From Pseudopyrenochaeta lycopersici (taxonomy: Eukaryota > Ascomycota > Dothideomycetes > Pleosporales > Pseudopyrenochaetaceae), in assembly GCA_003313425.1 (NCBI GenBank), contig NHZP01000010.1, forward strand, positions 682,001 to 746,000: a DNA stretch of 64,000 nucleotides, written 5' to 3'. Below, piece after piece: positions 48,558 through 60,146 of the stretch. The stretch's first letter is position 1, and each line of letters opens with the position of its first letter. A program made the translations under genes and the position numbers. Below the pieces are notes generated by a model that saw only the letters and a list, made by a program, of their open reading frames with translations, ran no database searches and was not told the DNA's origin.

Positions 48558-50433
48558 TTAGAATCTGCTAGCAGCAGCACCCCAGAGAGAGTTGTAGATC
48601 TTATCGACAACATACGAGGCGCGAATGGTTCGGTGGTTGAAGCTACGTCCGTTGAGGCCTTGGAGAGCCTTCTCGCCACCAGAGACTGAGTCAAACTTTA
48701 CGTAGATGTCGCCCTCAGTATTGGGGTCGACAGCGATATGGACAACTTTGCCGTACTTCTTGTCGCATTCAACCTTAACTTCGCTCTCCAGGTCCTTGAC
48801 CCAGTTGTTGCCCCAGGCCTTCTGTTCCCTAGAAAAGGTTAGCTAATTGGTGCAAGAGAGATAGCATGGCACACGTACTCGTCAGCATCGAAAGCGTTCT
48901 CAATCTTGATGCACTTGGAAGCCATAGGCTTGTCGATGACAGGAGCGCGAGGTTTGCTGACAACAGGCTGGGCGCCTTGCTTCGCAGGCTCTGGGTTATC
49001 GCGACCAGCTAAAGCTGCCATTAGCTTGCTACGATCGTACGTCTTGAAATTAACCCCAGCGACATCAGTGTCGTCAAGTGCAGAGGCGCCGCTCACGCCG
49101 CGGTCGTCCTTGCTATGGGTGCGGTCAAAGACTCCTCCAGAGCCGCCAGCATAGGCACCGCGGCCGCCAGCGCCGCTGAAAGCAGAACCCTGATAGCTCT
49201 GGGCTTGCTGAGTAAAGGTGCGGAGAAGGTTGGCAGTCGATTCGGGTGTGAACTTATCGTTGCCGAGACCGACGCGGATCTGGCGGCCAGCTAGCTCGAA
49301 GCCGTTCATCTCTGCGAGAGCATCTTTAGCGTGAGCAGGGTCAACAAACCTATGGATGTGTTAGTACAACATAACTGGAAGCTGACAAGATCACGTACTG
49401 AACGAAACCGTAGCCTTTGGAGCGACCAGGATTCATCTCATCACGCTGGAGGATGACCTGTTCAAGCTCACCGTAAGGCTCGAAGATTTCCTGGAGATCC
49501 TTCTCAGTGACACTAAAGTGAATATTGCCGACATAGAGGCGGTGGAATGGGGCGCCGTTGGCACCAGGAGCGGCGCCGCCTTCAGAGGGACGTGCAGCAC
49601 GGTTCTTCTCAGCTTCGGTGAGCTGGGCAATGATGGGGACACCTTTCAATTTCTGGCCGGTCAGTTCGAGAGCTTTGGGAACAGACTCTTCTTCCTTGAA
49701 CTCAACATATCCGACACTGCAAACGGAGTCAGCACAAGTACAGCAGGTGAAGGCAATATGCTTACCCTTTGGAGCGGCCGGTGACTCGATCTTTCACAAT
49801 CTGGGCCTCGACAACAGGGCCAACAGCTTCGAAGAAGCTGCGCAGGTGGCGAGTCTCTGCACGCTGAGATATCTGCTGGACGAAGATGGTGCGCTTGTCG
49901 CGGTCATCTTCGGTAGCCTCCGGGGTTGCTGTCTTTTCACGGCGACTGTTGCGACGCTCCTCGGCAGCTGCTCCACCGCGGCGGCGGTCTCGAGAGGCAT
50001 TGCGCTCGCGGTACTTGTCGTCGCCTCGGTCGCGGCGCGGGGAGCGAGAGCGGGCTCGTCCGCCTCCGCTGTAATAATCGCCGCCACGGTCCCTACGACC
50101 TCCGCGGTATCGGTCGCGCGAGGTGCTGCGGCGACGCCTGTCTCTATCTTCATCTGTGTCAGCACCTTTGCTCGAGCGAGGGCGGCTTCCTTCTCTTCGC
50201 CGATGGTCTCTGTCGCGGCTTCTACGCCGGTCTCCATTGGACTCACGATTACGCTCTCCCCGATCCCTGCTCCTGTCGCGACGGTCGTGTCGGTCTGAGT
50301 AGCGGTCGCGGTGGCGGTCATCGCGGCGGCTGTCTGTCTCGCGGGCCTCGCTGGCCTGGCGCTTGAGCGACTTCTCCTCGACGTCGCGGGCAGCCTGGTC
50401 GAGCAGGGCCTCGACTTCATTGACTGCAGCCAT
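48558..50433 (-). CDS. RBM39/CAPER-type splicing factor
   Basis: Nuclear pre-mRNA splicing factor. Four exons: 49766-50433, 49399-49716, 48879-49349 and 48558-48828 (introns of 49, 49 and 50 bp, one with a perfect TACTAAC branch), 575 residues. Residues about 20-190 are an Arg/Ser/Asp-rich RS-like domain. RRM1 follows (RTIFVQQI; GRSKGVGYVEF), then RRM2 (RLYVGNIHFSVTEKDLQEIF; GRSKGYGFVQF), a Gly/Ala-rich linker, and a C-terminal third RRM of the UHM kind (CIKIENAFDADE; GDIYVKFDSVSGGEKALQGL; FNHRTIRASYV). UHMs of this family bind U2AF65-type ligand motifs, so a role in 3' splice-site recognition is expected. Confidence 0.9.
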
Positions 50434-51049
50434 GGTGAGAGCAAGTCCTAGTTCTCGATAAGTTGTGGCGATGGAAGTGATGCGCGCAGTCACGGTGAGA
50501 GGTGAAGCTGTTGTGGCGAGCTTGATGCTCAGATACGGGATTCAATTGCTGGGCTGAGAGACGCAAGAAAACAGCTGTCACGTATAGCGACTGCTATGTG
50601 ACGTATTGACTGTCCGAATTGAGTCGCACGCGGTTAGTGTGCCTGACTTATGTTGCTTGTCGCGCACAATTTGCAGTGGGAGAGGTGGAGGAGCAAGCCT
50701 GGGACAACCGGGATTTTAATTGGAGAGGAGCCCCCTTGGCGCGAACGCAAATGACTCAGCAGGATGACTCAGCAGGGCGCGGCAGGCAGCAGGTCATGTG
50801 CCTGCTGGAATGAGCATTGCAAACGGACATGATAGAGCGTGTATTCACATATAACTTGAATTAGTATTAATCGGACCAATGTATCATATCATAATGGTGT
50901 ATAGGACATGCTCCCGCTGTTGATCAGAAACTCCAACAAGCCAGAGTGGGTTACCCATACCGCCCAAACGCCGTCTCATGCCAAATGATGCGTGATGATT
51001 ATAATTATGTATAGTTTCAAACGCAAAGCTTTGTTTGCTCCCGACACAT
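50434..51049. other. Intergenic, splicing factor promoter and 2-hydroxylase 3' end
   Basis: About 0.6 kb between two minus-strand genes; ordinary composition and no further feature recognised. Confidence 0.45.
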
Positions 51050-52329
51050 TCAGGTAGATTTGATCACCTTGGGCGCGGGCGGGGCCATTTCGAGTTCCGT
51101 GCCAAAAACCCTGTCCCAGAAGCGGCTCGTGACACCGAAGCCATTTTGGTAGTCTGCGAAGTGGTGCTTGAGGTGGTACTTCTTCAGCTGCTGATAGTAC
51201 TCGGGGAGCCTTCTGGATGTAAGCATTTCTCTGTTAGCATTTTACATATTGACTCACTTCTGGTGATGGAGGAAGTAGTGCGTCATGTCGTAGCACGTGT
51301 ATCCAAAGATGCCGCCAGTGTATGCAGCCGTGGCCGCATACCAGTTCCAGAAAATGATTGTATGCGCAAATTTCCAGAATGGTGCTGCCAATACCACGAA
51401 TAGCGTAGGTGGCATAACAAGTCTGTATTTGTCCATAGGGAGGTAGTGATGGATGCCGTGGAGGAGGAAATGCAGTGTGATGCCCACACGATTATCCGGG
51501 AGGTGTCTGCTGGTGTTGGTATGAAGTAATAATGTACAAGATGGAGCACTTACTCGTCAAGGTGGAATAAACACCTGTGAAGGACATACTCCACAATCGT
51601 CCAGAACCCCAAGCCAAAGATCCAATATCCCACCAGAGCTGGTGCAGACCCTAAGCCATTGGCAGCAACCACCGTCCCGTATGCGACACACGGCCACCAG
51701 AGCGTCGGGACAACCCACCAAGGCGTCTTGCTTAGCGGCTCCAGAAAATTTCCAAACAACGGTGCTGAATCGCCTCCCTTGTAATGCCTGGGTCGGTGCA
51801 CTTGCTCCAGGTAAAAGTCCTTGCTGAATCCCCCATTCCAGACCTGCATTAGAAGCGGCTTGTTCAGGTCGAGGAACTTATGTTCTTTGTAGTCTATGTT
51901 GGCATCGGTCTCTCTGGATAGATCGGCCTCGGAAGACATGCCAGTTGCAGCGTACAGTGGCTTGCCATTCTGCGCAGCGCCGTTGAGCTCTGCCTTGCCT
52001 ACTTCAGAGGGAGGCAAGGGAACGATCTCTGCGGGCTTTGAGCTCTTTGTAGCACCGTTCATAATAGATTCAGTGGCCACAAATCCTATGAGGCTTTCCT
52101 CCAGGATCTCGTACGCTGAATCGGAGTGAAAGTGCGAGATCTCGTCCTTCAAGATTGCCTCCACATCCTTGCCCGCATACTCGAGAATGAACTCGGGACC
52201 ACCGGGATGGCCTTCCAAGAAGTCTGTGACATCGTACACTTTTGTGCCAATCGTGACATAGCAAGACTTCTCGTTGTTGTGTGCCCGTACCTCAGCGGTC
52301 GGAATTGTCGGAAGCGTGCGGCCTGGCAT
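51050..52329 (-). CDS. SCS7: Sphingolipid fatty-acid 2-hydroxylase (Scs7 type)
   Basis: ER membrane di-iron enzyme that hydroxylates C2 of the very-long-chain fatty acid in ceramides. Three exons: 51554-52329, 51258-51506 and 51050-51212 (introns of 47 and 45 bp), 395 residues, close to the family length. An N-terminal cytochrome b5 domain has HPGG at 41-44 and the second heme His near 68 (ISHFHSDSAYEIL). A linker of about 60 residues leads to the hydroxylase domain, with His boxes HRCLFH, HGIHH, HYFLHH and YHLKHH that bind the iron pair. The electron donor and the hydroxylase are fused, as usual for this enzyme. The C-terminus is natural (APKVIKST). Confidence 0.94.
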
Positions 52330-53481
52330 TGTTCTGGTCGTCGACAGGCGGTCTAGCTGTTCGATGAAGCGATCAAAGTGCTGCGTGCACTGGTGATTAA
52401 ACTTTCGTCAAGTCGAGGCAGGTAGTGGCCTAGGGATACGTAGTTGTCTCGGTGTGCCTATTGTGGGACGTCGACGGAGCCTCAAAAAGGAAGTTCTCCA
52501 ACGATGACAAAGATTCCTCAACACGACGGGAAGGCGCAAATCGACAGCAGACGTATGGTTCGCAGGAACAAGGAGCGTAGAGGGTGGGCAGGCGCAAATG
52601 GATAGTAAAAAGAAAAGTAAGCGTGTGCAAAGGAGACTGTAAATGTCACTAATTGTCAGGAGAGAGCCAAGCGATCGCTCGCGTCGCGCAGATCTCACCA
52701 CCGGCAGCTAATGGTGGCGAGACCTGGAAGGCGTGCGCTTCCGTCCTCCGAGATGTCGTCTACGAAACAAAGAATTAGCCAAATAGGAGATGCAATTTCT
52801 TTTCGGCCGATGAAAACCTCGCTAGTCGCTACGGTTCGGTTTCTCGGTCTCCCACGTGCCCGGCAAACGTGCTGATTACTCAGGCCAGCAGTTGCTCGTC
52901 CGGTGGAGTGCAAGCAATCAAATGCCCAACTTCTTCCATCTACACGATGCATTTCGAGGCATTCGCGCTGGCCAGTCGCAAGTAGCACCTACCCTTTGAG
53001 CGTTACCAACGCCGACATGCTGCCAGCTGCTATATTTTGGTGATATGCAAATTCTATTCTGTCTGCGCGTATGCGATTACAGTTCTACGGTAAGACTTGC
53101 GATAAGATCCGAGGATCAACCCCATCTTGCATGTTGCGCCTTTGACAGGTTTCAGTGCATGAAACGTTCAGCAAGGCGCAGGTCGGACCGTTTTGCCTGC
53201 TCCCGCGTGGAACGCAATGATAGGCCATCAGCCTTGCTGGACCCTGAGTCAGGCACAAACTTGTTGCGTCACTGACCTTGACCAAGATGCAACTGCCTCA
53301 CAATGTCAATGATCGACCAATCCTTTGCCATGTTCCTTGATTGCGCTGTGGACGCTGGACGTCCAACATTCCTGGCTTTCTCGCCTCTCACATTACTTTA
53401 TAACAACACTCAGCCTGCCTGGAACCTCACGTCTCCACCTAACGATTATCCTTTGAATTAACAACCCTGAATGTGACCACC
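52330..53481. other. Divergent intergenic region
   Basis: About 1.15 kb holding the promoters of the 2-hydroxylase (minus) and the thaumatin-like gene (plus). Short frames only; no recognisable content. Confidence 0.45.
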
Positions 53482-54856
53482 ATGCCCACAACTTCCATGT
53501 CCAGTAGGGGTAGCAATCAGCCGACAATTCGCTTCTCCATCGCTCAGCTATGCTCGACGCTTTTCCTGTTTTCTGGACTTCCACTGGCAGATGGAGTGCA
53601 TCACATGTCTTCAAAAGCACCCCGCAGGCTACAACGGAGGAAAGAGGACATTACGCCTTTGCTAGTCACCAACCGCTGTCCTGATAGTATTTGGCCAGGC
53701 ATTTCAACTCAGTCTGGAGATGGACCCAGAGAGAATGGGTTCAAGCTGGAGCCTGGAGAGACGAAGAATCAGACAGTATCAGAAGATTGGCAAGGCCGTG
53801 TCTGGGGCAGGACAAATTGCTCTTTCCGAGACGACGGGTCTGGGCCTGCAGAAGGACGAGGAAAAGCCTGTTATTCCGGTGATTGCAATGGTATCCTCAA
53901 TTGTCAGGTCGGGGTAAGCAAGACCACATCCCGCACCCTGCATGCATGCACGACATAGATTGACTCGCATACAGGGTGACGTACCCGTCTCTCTCGCAGA
54001 ATTCACTCTAGACGCGGGAGATGGGCACACTTACTACGATATCTCGTTGGTTGACGGCTACAACATACCCATAGCAATCGTACTGCAGCCTCTCGAGAAC
54101 GTTACACTCGATGATATTCCACCAAACCTGACAAATCCTTCATGCCAAGGCACAGACGGGCTTTTGGCGAAAAGGGGGTACGATCCATATCCTGAGTATC
54201 CCAAGTTCCTTAGAACAAACAGCTCTTATCCATTGCCGTTCGAAGGAGATGTAGACGAGAACAAGATCTCTAGATGGTGTCCCTGGGATCTGCAACAGTC
54301 CCCTCCCGACAAGCCTGGTGATGGCGTATACCCTTACCCTGATGACAACATCCAAAGGCCGCAATTCAATCCGTGCTTTTCAGCATGCGCAAAGAACAAC
54401 AGGCCCGAGGATTGCTGCACAGGAGAGTACAATTCGCCAAGCAAGTGTCGACCAGGTGACTACTCCAAAAACGTCAAAGAAGTCTGTCCCGATGCGTACA
54501 GCTTCGGTAAGTAACCCACATCACCAATTGCCGGGCGTCTATTAAAGAAGTTAATCAATCCACTTGTAGCGTTTGACGACCAGACATCTACTTTCATTAT
54601 CCCTTCAGGTGCAGGCTTTGAAGTCGTCTTCTGCCCCGGAGCCCGATCTACGAACATACTGGACACGAGTATGGAAGAAATGCTTCAGCTGGCGCAAACG
54701 GGCCGAGTCGATAAACAGGCTGCGCTTGTTCTCAAAACGTCTAGGGAGGAGATGTTCCGCAGAAGCGCTGCAGCGGGTAACTTTCGATCGGACCGTACCG
54801 TCCTCGCGGTAAGCTTCTTTGCAGTAGTCGTGATATCGGTGTCTTTGTTCCAGTAA
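53482..54856 (+). CDS. Thaumatin-like secreted protein with hydrophobic C-terminus
   Basis: Three exons: 53482-53913, 53975-54506 and 54570-54856 (introns 61 and 63 bp), 416 residues. A hydrophobic stretch near residues 18-38 (IAQLCSTLFLFSGLPLADG) acts as signal. The thaumatin fold is marked by VTNRCPDSIWPGI, the FKLEPGETKNQTV strand, WQGRVWGRTNCSF, VSLAEFTLDAGDGHTYYDIS with VDGYNIPIAI, CFSACAKNNRPEDCC and YSKNVKEVCPDAYSFAFDD. The conserved Cys pattern is largely present. Thaumatin-like proteins bind or cut beta-glucans in some cases. The tail ends in VLAVSFFAVVVISVSLFQ, which suggests a GPI anchor signal or a membrane helix, so the protein may stay at the cell surface. The start used is the first ATG of the frame. 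Confidence 0.85.
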
Positions 54857-55798
54857 CCTGTGGACGGCACTCAGAAGATCTGGTGGATTTTACGTGCACG
54901 AGTGCTGTAAGTATTGCTGGTGTGCTTGATTGTTTTATACCCTCATCGTTCACAATGTATTTGTTTCCTCCCATCGGTATACGAGAGAATGCCAGTCAAC
55001 CAGGAAACTTGATAATACATCACATGCTATTTCGAGTGAACCGTCACCCGTATAACGGGGAGCGGAGACGTACATATGCATGCAGATGCGTGTACCTGCT
55101 TTGATGCATATCCACCCGCACACTCGATGAAGCCCGTTACTATTTTCGTCGCGGTGGGTCGAATGATAACGGAGGATGTCGTCCGCAGAAGTGGCCCTGC
55201 AGCAAAGACAATAATCGTGTGATCTTGACTGAAAAATTCATTCGTATCCCGGATTAGAAGGCACCATTCTTGGTAGAGGATAAGGGCCTACTCACACAAG
55301 GTGAGCACATCCCGCGTTACCGTGGGGTAACACCATTCGGAAACCTTCCCCCGCGCCTCCAACACCGTCCTTGCAGCACCACATGCGCCGCAACTTTCTT
55401 AATCCATCACGGAGACGGTCTCGCCGATCTCATCGTGACTTGAACCACCTGCAAAATTCACGCGTGGCCTTTAGGCGGCTGACATCGCAGGCTCAGGACC
55501 ATATTTTCCGACGTCAGTCCCCACAATTATTCAAGACTAACCATATTTGATCCGGAGGCGGCTGCCCCGCATACCTTCTTGGACTATTTCGAGGTGCTAC
55601 AAACCGCTCCATGGAGCTCAACACGGCAGCAAAGCCTCCGGCCAAGTCCACCGTCTGAAATATAGGACCTTCTTTTTGATTCAAGAGGACGAGTTGTCCC
55701 TGCCTTTTCGTTTACCCCGCTAATAGGTGGTATAACAATTGGCCTCTGAGCTCGTGAAGCTGTGCGGTTTCCCATCACCTTTTCAATCGCAAAACACC
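54857..55798. other. Intergenic, beta-mannosidase upstream region
   Basis: About 0.94 kb between the thaumatin-like gene and the beta-mannosidase start; presumed promoter of the latter. No other feature recognised. Confidence 0.45.
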
Positions 55799-58658
55799 AT
55801 GGCGAAAACTCAGGCTCAAGCTCTGACTGTACACCGCTTGACGGATGGCTGGACCTTCAAGCAGGCGGACAATACGGCCAATGATGCGTGGATGCCGGTC
55901 AAGACTGTTCCAACAAATGTTCATTTGGACTTGATGGAAAATGGCAAGTATGTGTGGACAAGATTGACACAGACTCTGCCTGTCACTAACATACCACTCA
56001 GAATCCCAGACCCTTTCTTAGGATTCAACGAGCTTGAAGCCGAATGGGTTGCAGACAAGGCATGGACGTACAAGGTCAATCTTCCTGAGGTTACAGAACC
56101 AAAGGATGGCATAGCATACGTACTAGCTTTCGATGGTCTGGATACATTCGCAACTGTTAAGCTTAATGGCGAGATCATCCTGGACAGCGATAACATGTTC
56201 ATTCCACATCGTCTTGATGTTACCGACAAGCTGAACCCCGGAATTGAGAACATTTTGGAAATCGTGTTCGCATCCGCGCGACTAGAGGCCATCAAAATCC
56301 GTGAGCAATATCCAGATCACAAGTGGGTGGGCTTCAATGGCGATATGTCAAGGCTCGCTGTACGGAAAGCTCAATACCATTGGGGCTGGGACTGGGGCCC
56401 AATTCTCAACACTTGCGGGCCCTGGCGTGAGGTACGTTTGGAAACGTATCAGGCCCGAATCGAGGATTTGCGAGTCGATTACAAACTTGACGACAGCTTG
56501 AAGTCTGTACAAGGTACGATCTCGGCGACAATTGAGGGCACTTCTGCCACGAGTGTCAGCTTTGCTGTTTATGATGGAGAGAAGATGGCTTTTAAGGAGT
56601 CAGCAAACATCAGTGACGGCGTGGCGAAGGTAGAGTTCCATGTCAACAATCCAAAGCTGTGGTACCCACACGGATACGGTGATCAACCCCTATATAAGAT
56701 CACCGCGACCGTGACAGCGGATGACGTAGGTCTGCATGAAGTGTCGCGCCGCACTGGTTTCCGCAAAGGGGAACTCATCCAGGAACCAGATGCAATTGGC
56801 AAGTCTTTCTACTTCCGCGTCAATGGCGTGGACGTATTCTGCGGTGGTTCTGATTGGATCCCTGCCGACTCATTCACACCGAGGGTCACTGAGGAGAGGT
56901 ATCGCAAATGGCTGGAGATGATGGTCGATGGCTACCAAATAATGATACGGTGCGTAGCCTCTGCAATGTCTTCGCCACTGCCCCTAGTAGCATATCTGCG
57001 CCATCAGTTGACTGACAAATAATACAGGATCTGGGGTGGTGGTATTTGGGAAGAAGACACCTTCTACGACATTTGCGATGAGCTCGGTGTTTTGGTGTGG
57101 CAAGACTTCATGTTTGGCTGCGGCAACTATCCCGCTTTTCCGGACATCCTGCGGTCAATCAAGGACGAGTGCATCGCCAATGTCAGCAGACTACGACATC
57201 ACCCTTCGATCATCATCTACGCCGGCAACAACGAAGACTACCAGGTACAGGAGTCATTTGGGCTGACTTACAATTATGAAGACAAGGACCCAGAAAGCTG
57301 GCTGAAGACAGACTTCCCTGCTAGATACATTTACGAGAAGGTTAGTACGCGCCGACAATGAGCCTATAATCTTGCTGACAAGGCTTGCTTGATCAGCTGT
57401 TGCCTGAAGTTGTCGCCGCAGAAAGCCCACATGTACCATATCACCCAGGATCACCATGGGGTGACGGCCTAAGGACCGCCAATCCTACGGTGGGTGACAT
57501 GCATCAATGGAATGGTAATGAAGCCCCTATACTTCAGACATAGCATAATAACAGTGTGTATAGTATGGCACGGCACGCAAGAAAAGTATCAAATATTCGA
57601 CACGCTTGGGGGACGCTTTAACAGCGAATTCGGCATGGAAGCCTTCCCTCATATCGACACGATCAAGTACTACTGCACAGATCCTTCACAACTGTATCCG
57701 CAAAGTCATATGCTTGACTTTCATAATAAGGCAGATGGGCACGAGCGGCGAATAGCGACTTATTTAGTGGAAAACTTCCGCACCAAGACGGATCTTGAAG
57801 TATGTCCCTTGTCGCTCGCTTCCCAGTTCTTGGTTGAGCACTATGACCAAGTGGGTCTTAATATAGCCTGTTATACTTGCTAACAACGGATAGGCTTTCA
57901 TCCATCTCACACAGCTCTCCCAAGCCGAAGCCCTGATGTTTGGCTACAGGGGCTGGCGGCGCCAGTGGGGTCAAGGCCGACACTGTGGTGGTGCGCTAGT
58001 CTGGCAGCTCAACGATTGCTGGCCAGTCACTTCATGGTCCATCGTTGATTACTTCCAGCGCAAAAAACCGGCTTACTACGCCATGCGCCGAGTGCTCGCC
58101 CCCATCGCTGTCGCTGTGAAACGAGCGCATTTCGACTGGAGTGTGGTGCATGCGAGGGTGCCCAAGACAAGTGACTATGAAGTTTGGGTGGCAAGCCAGA
58201 GTTTAGAGGATGTCACAGCGACGGTTGAGTTGAGGTATATTAGCGTAAAAAGCGGGAAGGAGATTAAAGAAAAGATTGTCAAGAGGGATATTAGGCTGGT
58301 ACCGAACGGCACGACCGACGTTTTTTCAGGTACCATAGATAACCGGAACGAGGAGCCGCATGTGCTTGCGGTTAGGATCTGGGTTGGTGGCGAGATTGTG
58401 TCAAGAGACGTGGACTGGCCGCAACCACTCAAGTATCTGGACTTTGACGAACGTGGCGTGGAGGTCATAGCCCAGGGCAATACGATTGTGGTCAAAGCGG
58501 ACAAGCCGACCAAAGGGCTTGTGTTCGAGGAACGGTCCGGGGTGCTCGTACACGATAGTGCCATTGACATTGTCCCTGGCGACGAACAGGTCATTAGGGT
58601 GAGGGGGTTGGGCAAGCAGGATGAACCGCTGAAGTGGACTTATTTGGGCAAAGATTAA
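55799..58658 (+). CDS. mndB: Beta-mannosidase, glycoside hydrolase family 2 (MndB type)
   Basis: Releases beta-linked mannose from manno-oligosaccharides. Six exons: 55799-55947, 56002-56949, 57028-57340, 57397-57514, 57564-57799 and 57894-58658, giving 842 residues, the size of the fungal type B (intracellular) enzyme. No signal peptide is seen at MAKTQAQALTVHRL, which fits type B. The sugar-binding domain (GLDTFATVKLNGEII) and QYHWGWDWGP precede the TIM barrel. The acid/base Glu is near residue 435 (YAGNNEDY) and the nucleophile near 531 (FNSEFGMEAFP); LVWQLNDCWPVTSWS is a further GH2 signature. Intron 1 (54 bp) is in frame and has no stop. The gene lies 1.5 kb before a CLR-2/ManR-like regulator. 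Confidence 0.93.
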
Positions 58659-60146
58659 ATGCTAGCGTGCAGGAAAAAGGCAGGAAGTGGAGACGCTTGG
58701 GAACGGTCGTGATCATGCGATGTTAGACAGGCCCACAGGATGGGAAGTGCGAATACAGCAATGAGGAAGGTGTTTAGCAACGCATGTTCATGGGCCGTAC
58801 AAGCAGTCCTGAGTGATTAGCAGCACATGGTAGGGCATAAGACGGGGCTGGCGTCAATTTCCCTGGTACTGGCGGTTTGCATTGCGCGGTTATAGGCCAG
58901 GAAAATGGAAGAATACAAGTCGGCGCGCATCGTCCAGTCGAGCAGTCGACGGCGGGGTATATGTGAGGCTGCTATAGCCCTTATGGCATCGTCGCCGTGT
59001 ACCTAGCCAAGCCTTTCATATGAAGCGTCGTCTATCGAACATGGTGAATTTCCAGGATTAATTAATCGCTTGGTGGGCATTGGCTGACGGAACCCCATGG
59101 CGAGGTAGAGAGGGGTGTCCTCCGATGCAACCTAGTTGCATATCACAGTATGGCGCGGCGCAGAGATGCAGTGGACGGTGTACGTTTCGGCCCAGGCTTG
59201 CTCTCGACCCGGACGCTGGATGGATTGCACTGATTTACATGTCGGCAGAAGAACGTAGCGAGGGCACTGGCTCAGCGGCGGCCGCAGATGAGGGCATCGG
59301 CATGTCACTGACCCGAGGCTCGCGCTTTAGGTTTGCTTCAAGTTTGCCAGGCACCGCCTCGCACCCTCAAACATTCGCCATGCTCTCGTGGACAGGCTTT
59401 ACTGTGGCGGGAAGGATGATCCGCATTGCTGAAACGACGTGCAGTAGTGTGCGGAAGCCAAAACAGTGCGTGAGGACGGCAGTCGCTGTTCAAGGCCACC
59501 TTCTGGAGGCCTTCTCGAAGCACGCCGCCCAAATCTCAATCTCGCTTGGCTTCGCGACGCAATCTTCCCGTCCACCCGTCTCAACGGTCGCCTGTCTTCC
59601 CTCCCCCTCCACCAGTCAGCCCTGTCCCATGCCCCTAGCTGGTGTGGCCTATAATGCGGGGGCTATAGATACACTAATGCCCTCCACTCTGGAATATTGT
59701 CACTCTATCGCCCGGCCATCGCTGCGCGTCGCTGCTAGGAATACGTGCAGCATAATGACGATTTCTCCCCAGGGACAAGACGCGAGCCGGGCACTCCCAT
59801 CTGCAGCCTGAATAAATGCTTAAAGGCAAACCCGAACCGGACGTGCATGCTGCCATCGCCTCCATGCACCGCCCTGCCTGCACTACCGGTTTGTCTCTGA
59901 TATATCGATCCCCGGTCCGTTTATTTCTAGTCCCGATTTATCTTATATTGGTCCTCTGGTGTTCCATAGCGTACCATACTTTTGGTTCTCACCATCCCCA
60001 GCGTCACTGCTCACCACCAGTTTGACCGACATCCTTCCTTGACCTGGCAGCTGGATTCATGGTCGTCTGACCTGAAGTCCTGCCTCGCCCAACTCGTGTT
60101 TCTTCAGCCTGGCGGCCCTCCGCCTGGCATTGCATCATCTCTCGCC
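58659..60146. other. 1.5 kb promoter region of the CLR-2/ManR-like gene
   Basis: Lies between two plus-strand genes. A 243-codon plus frame at 59080-59811 lacks recognisable motifs, is overlapped by open frames on the other strand, and is probably chance in a GC-rich leader. Confidence 0.4.

Noticed and set aside
49558..50298. 246-codon plus-strand frame opposite the splicing factor
   Set aside because: Ala/Val/Ser-rich shadow of the Arg/Ser-repeat coding strand.
59080..59811. 243-codon plus-strand frame before the CLR-2/ManR-like gene
   Set aside because: No motif, no family resemblance, overlapping open frames on the other strand, and the position is a promoter/leader region.
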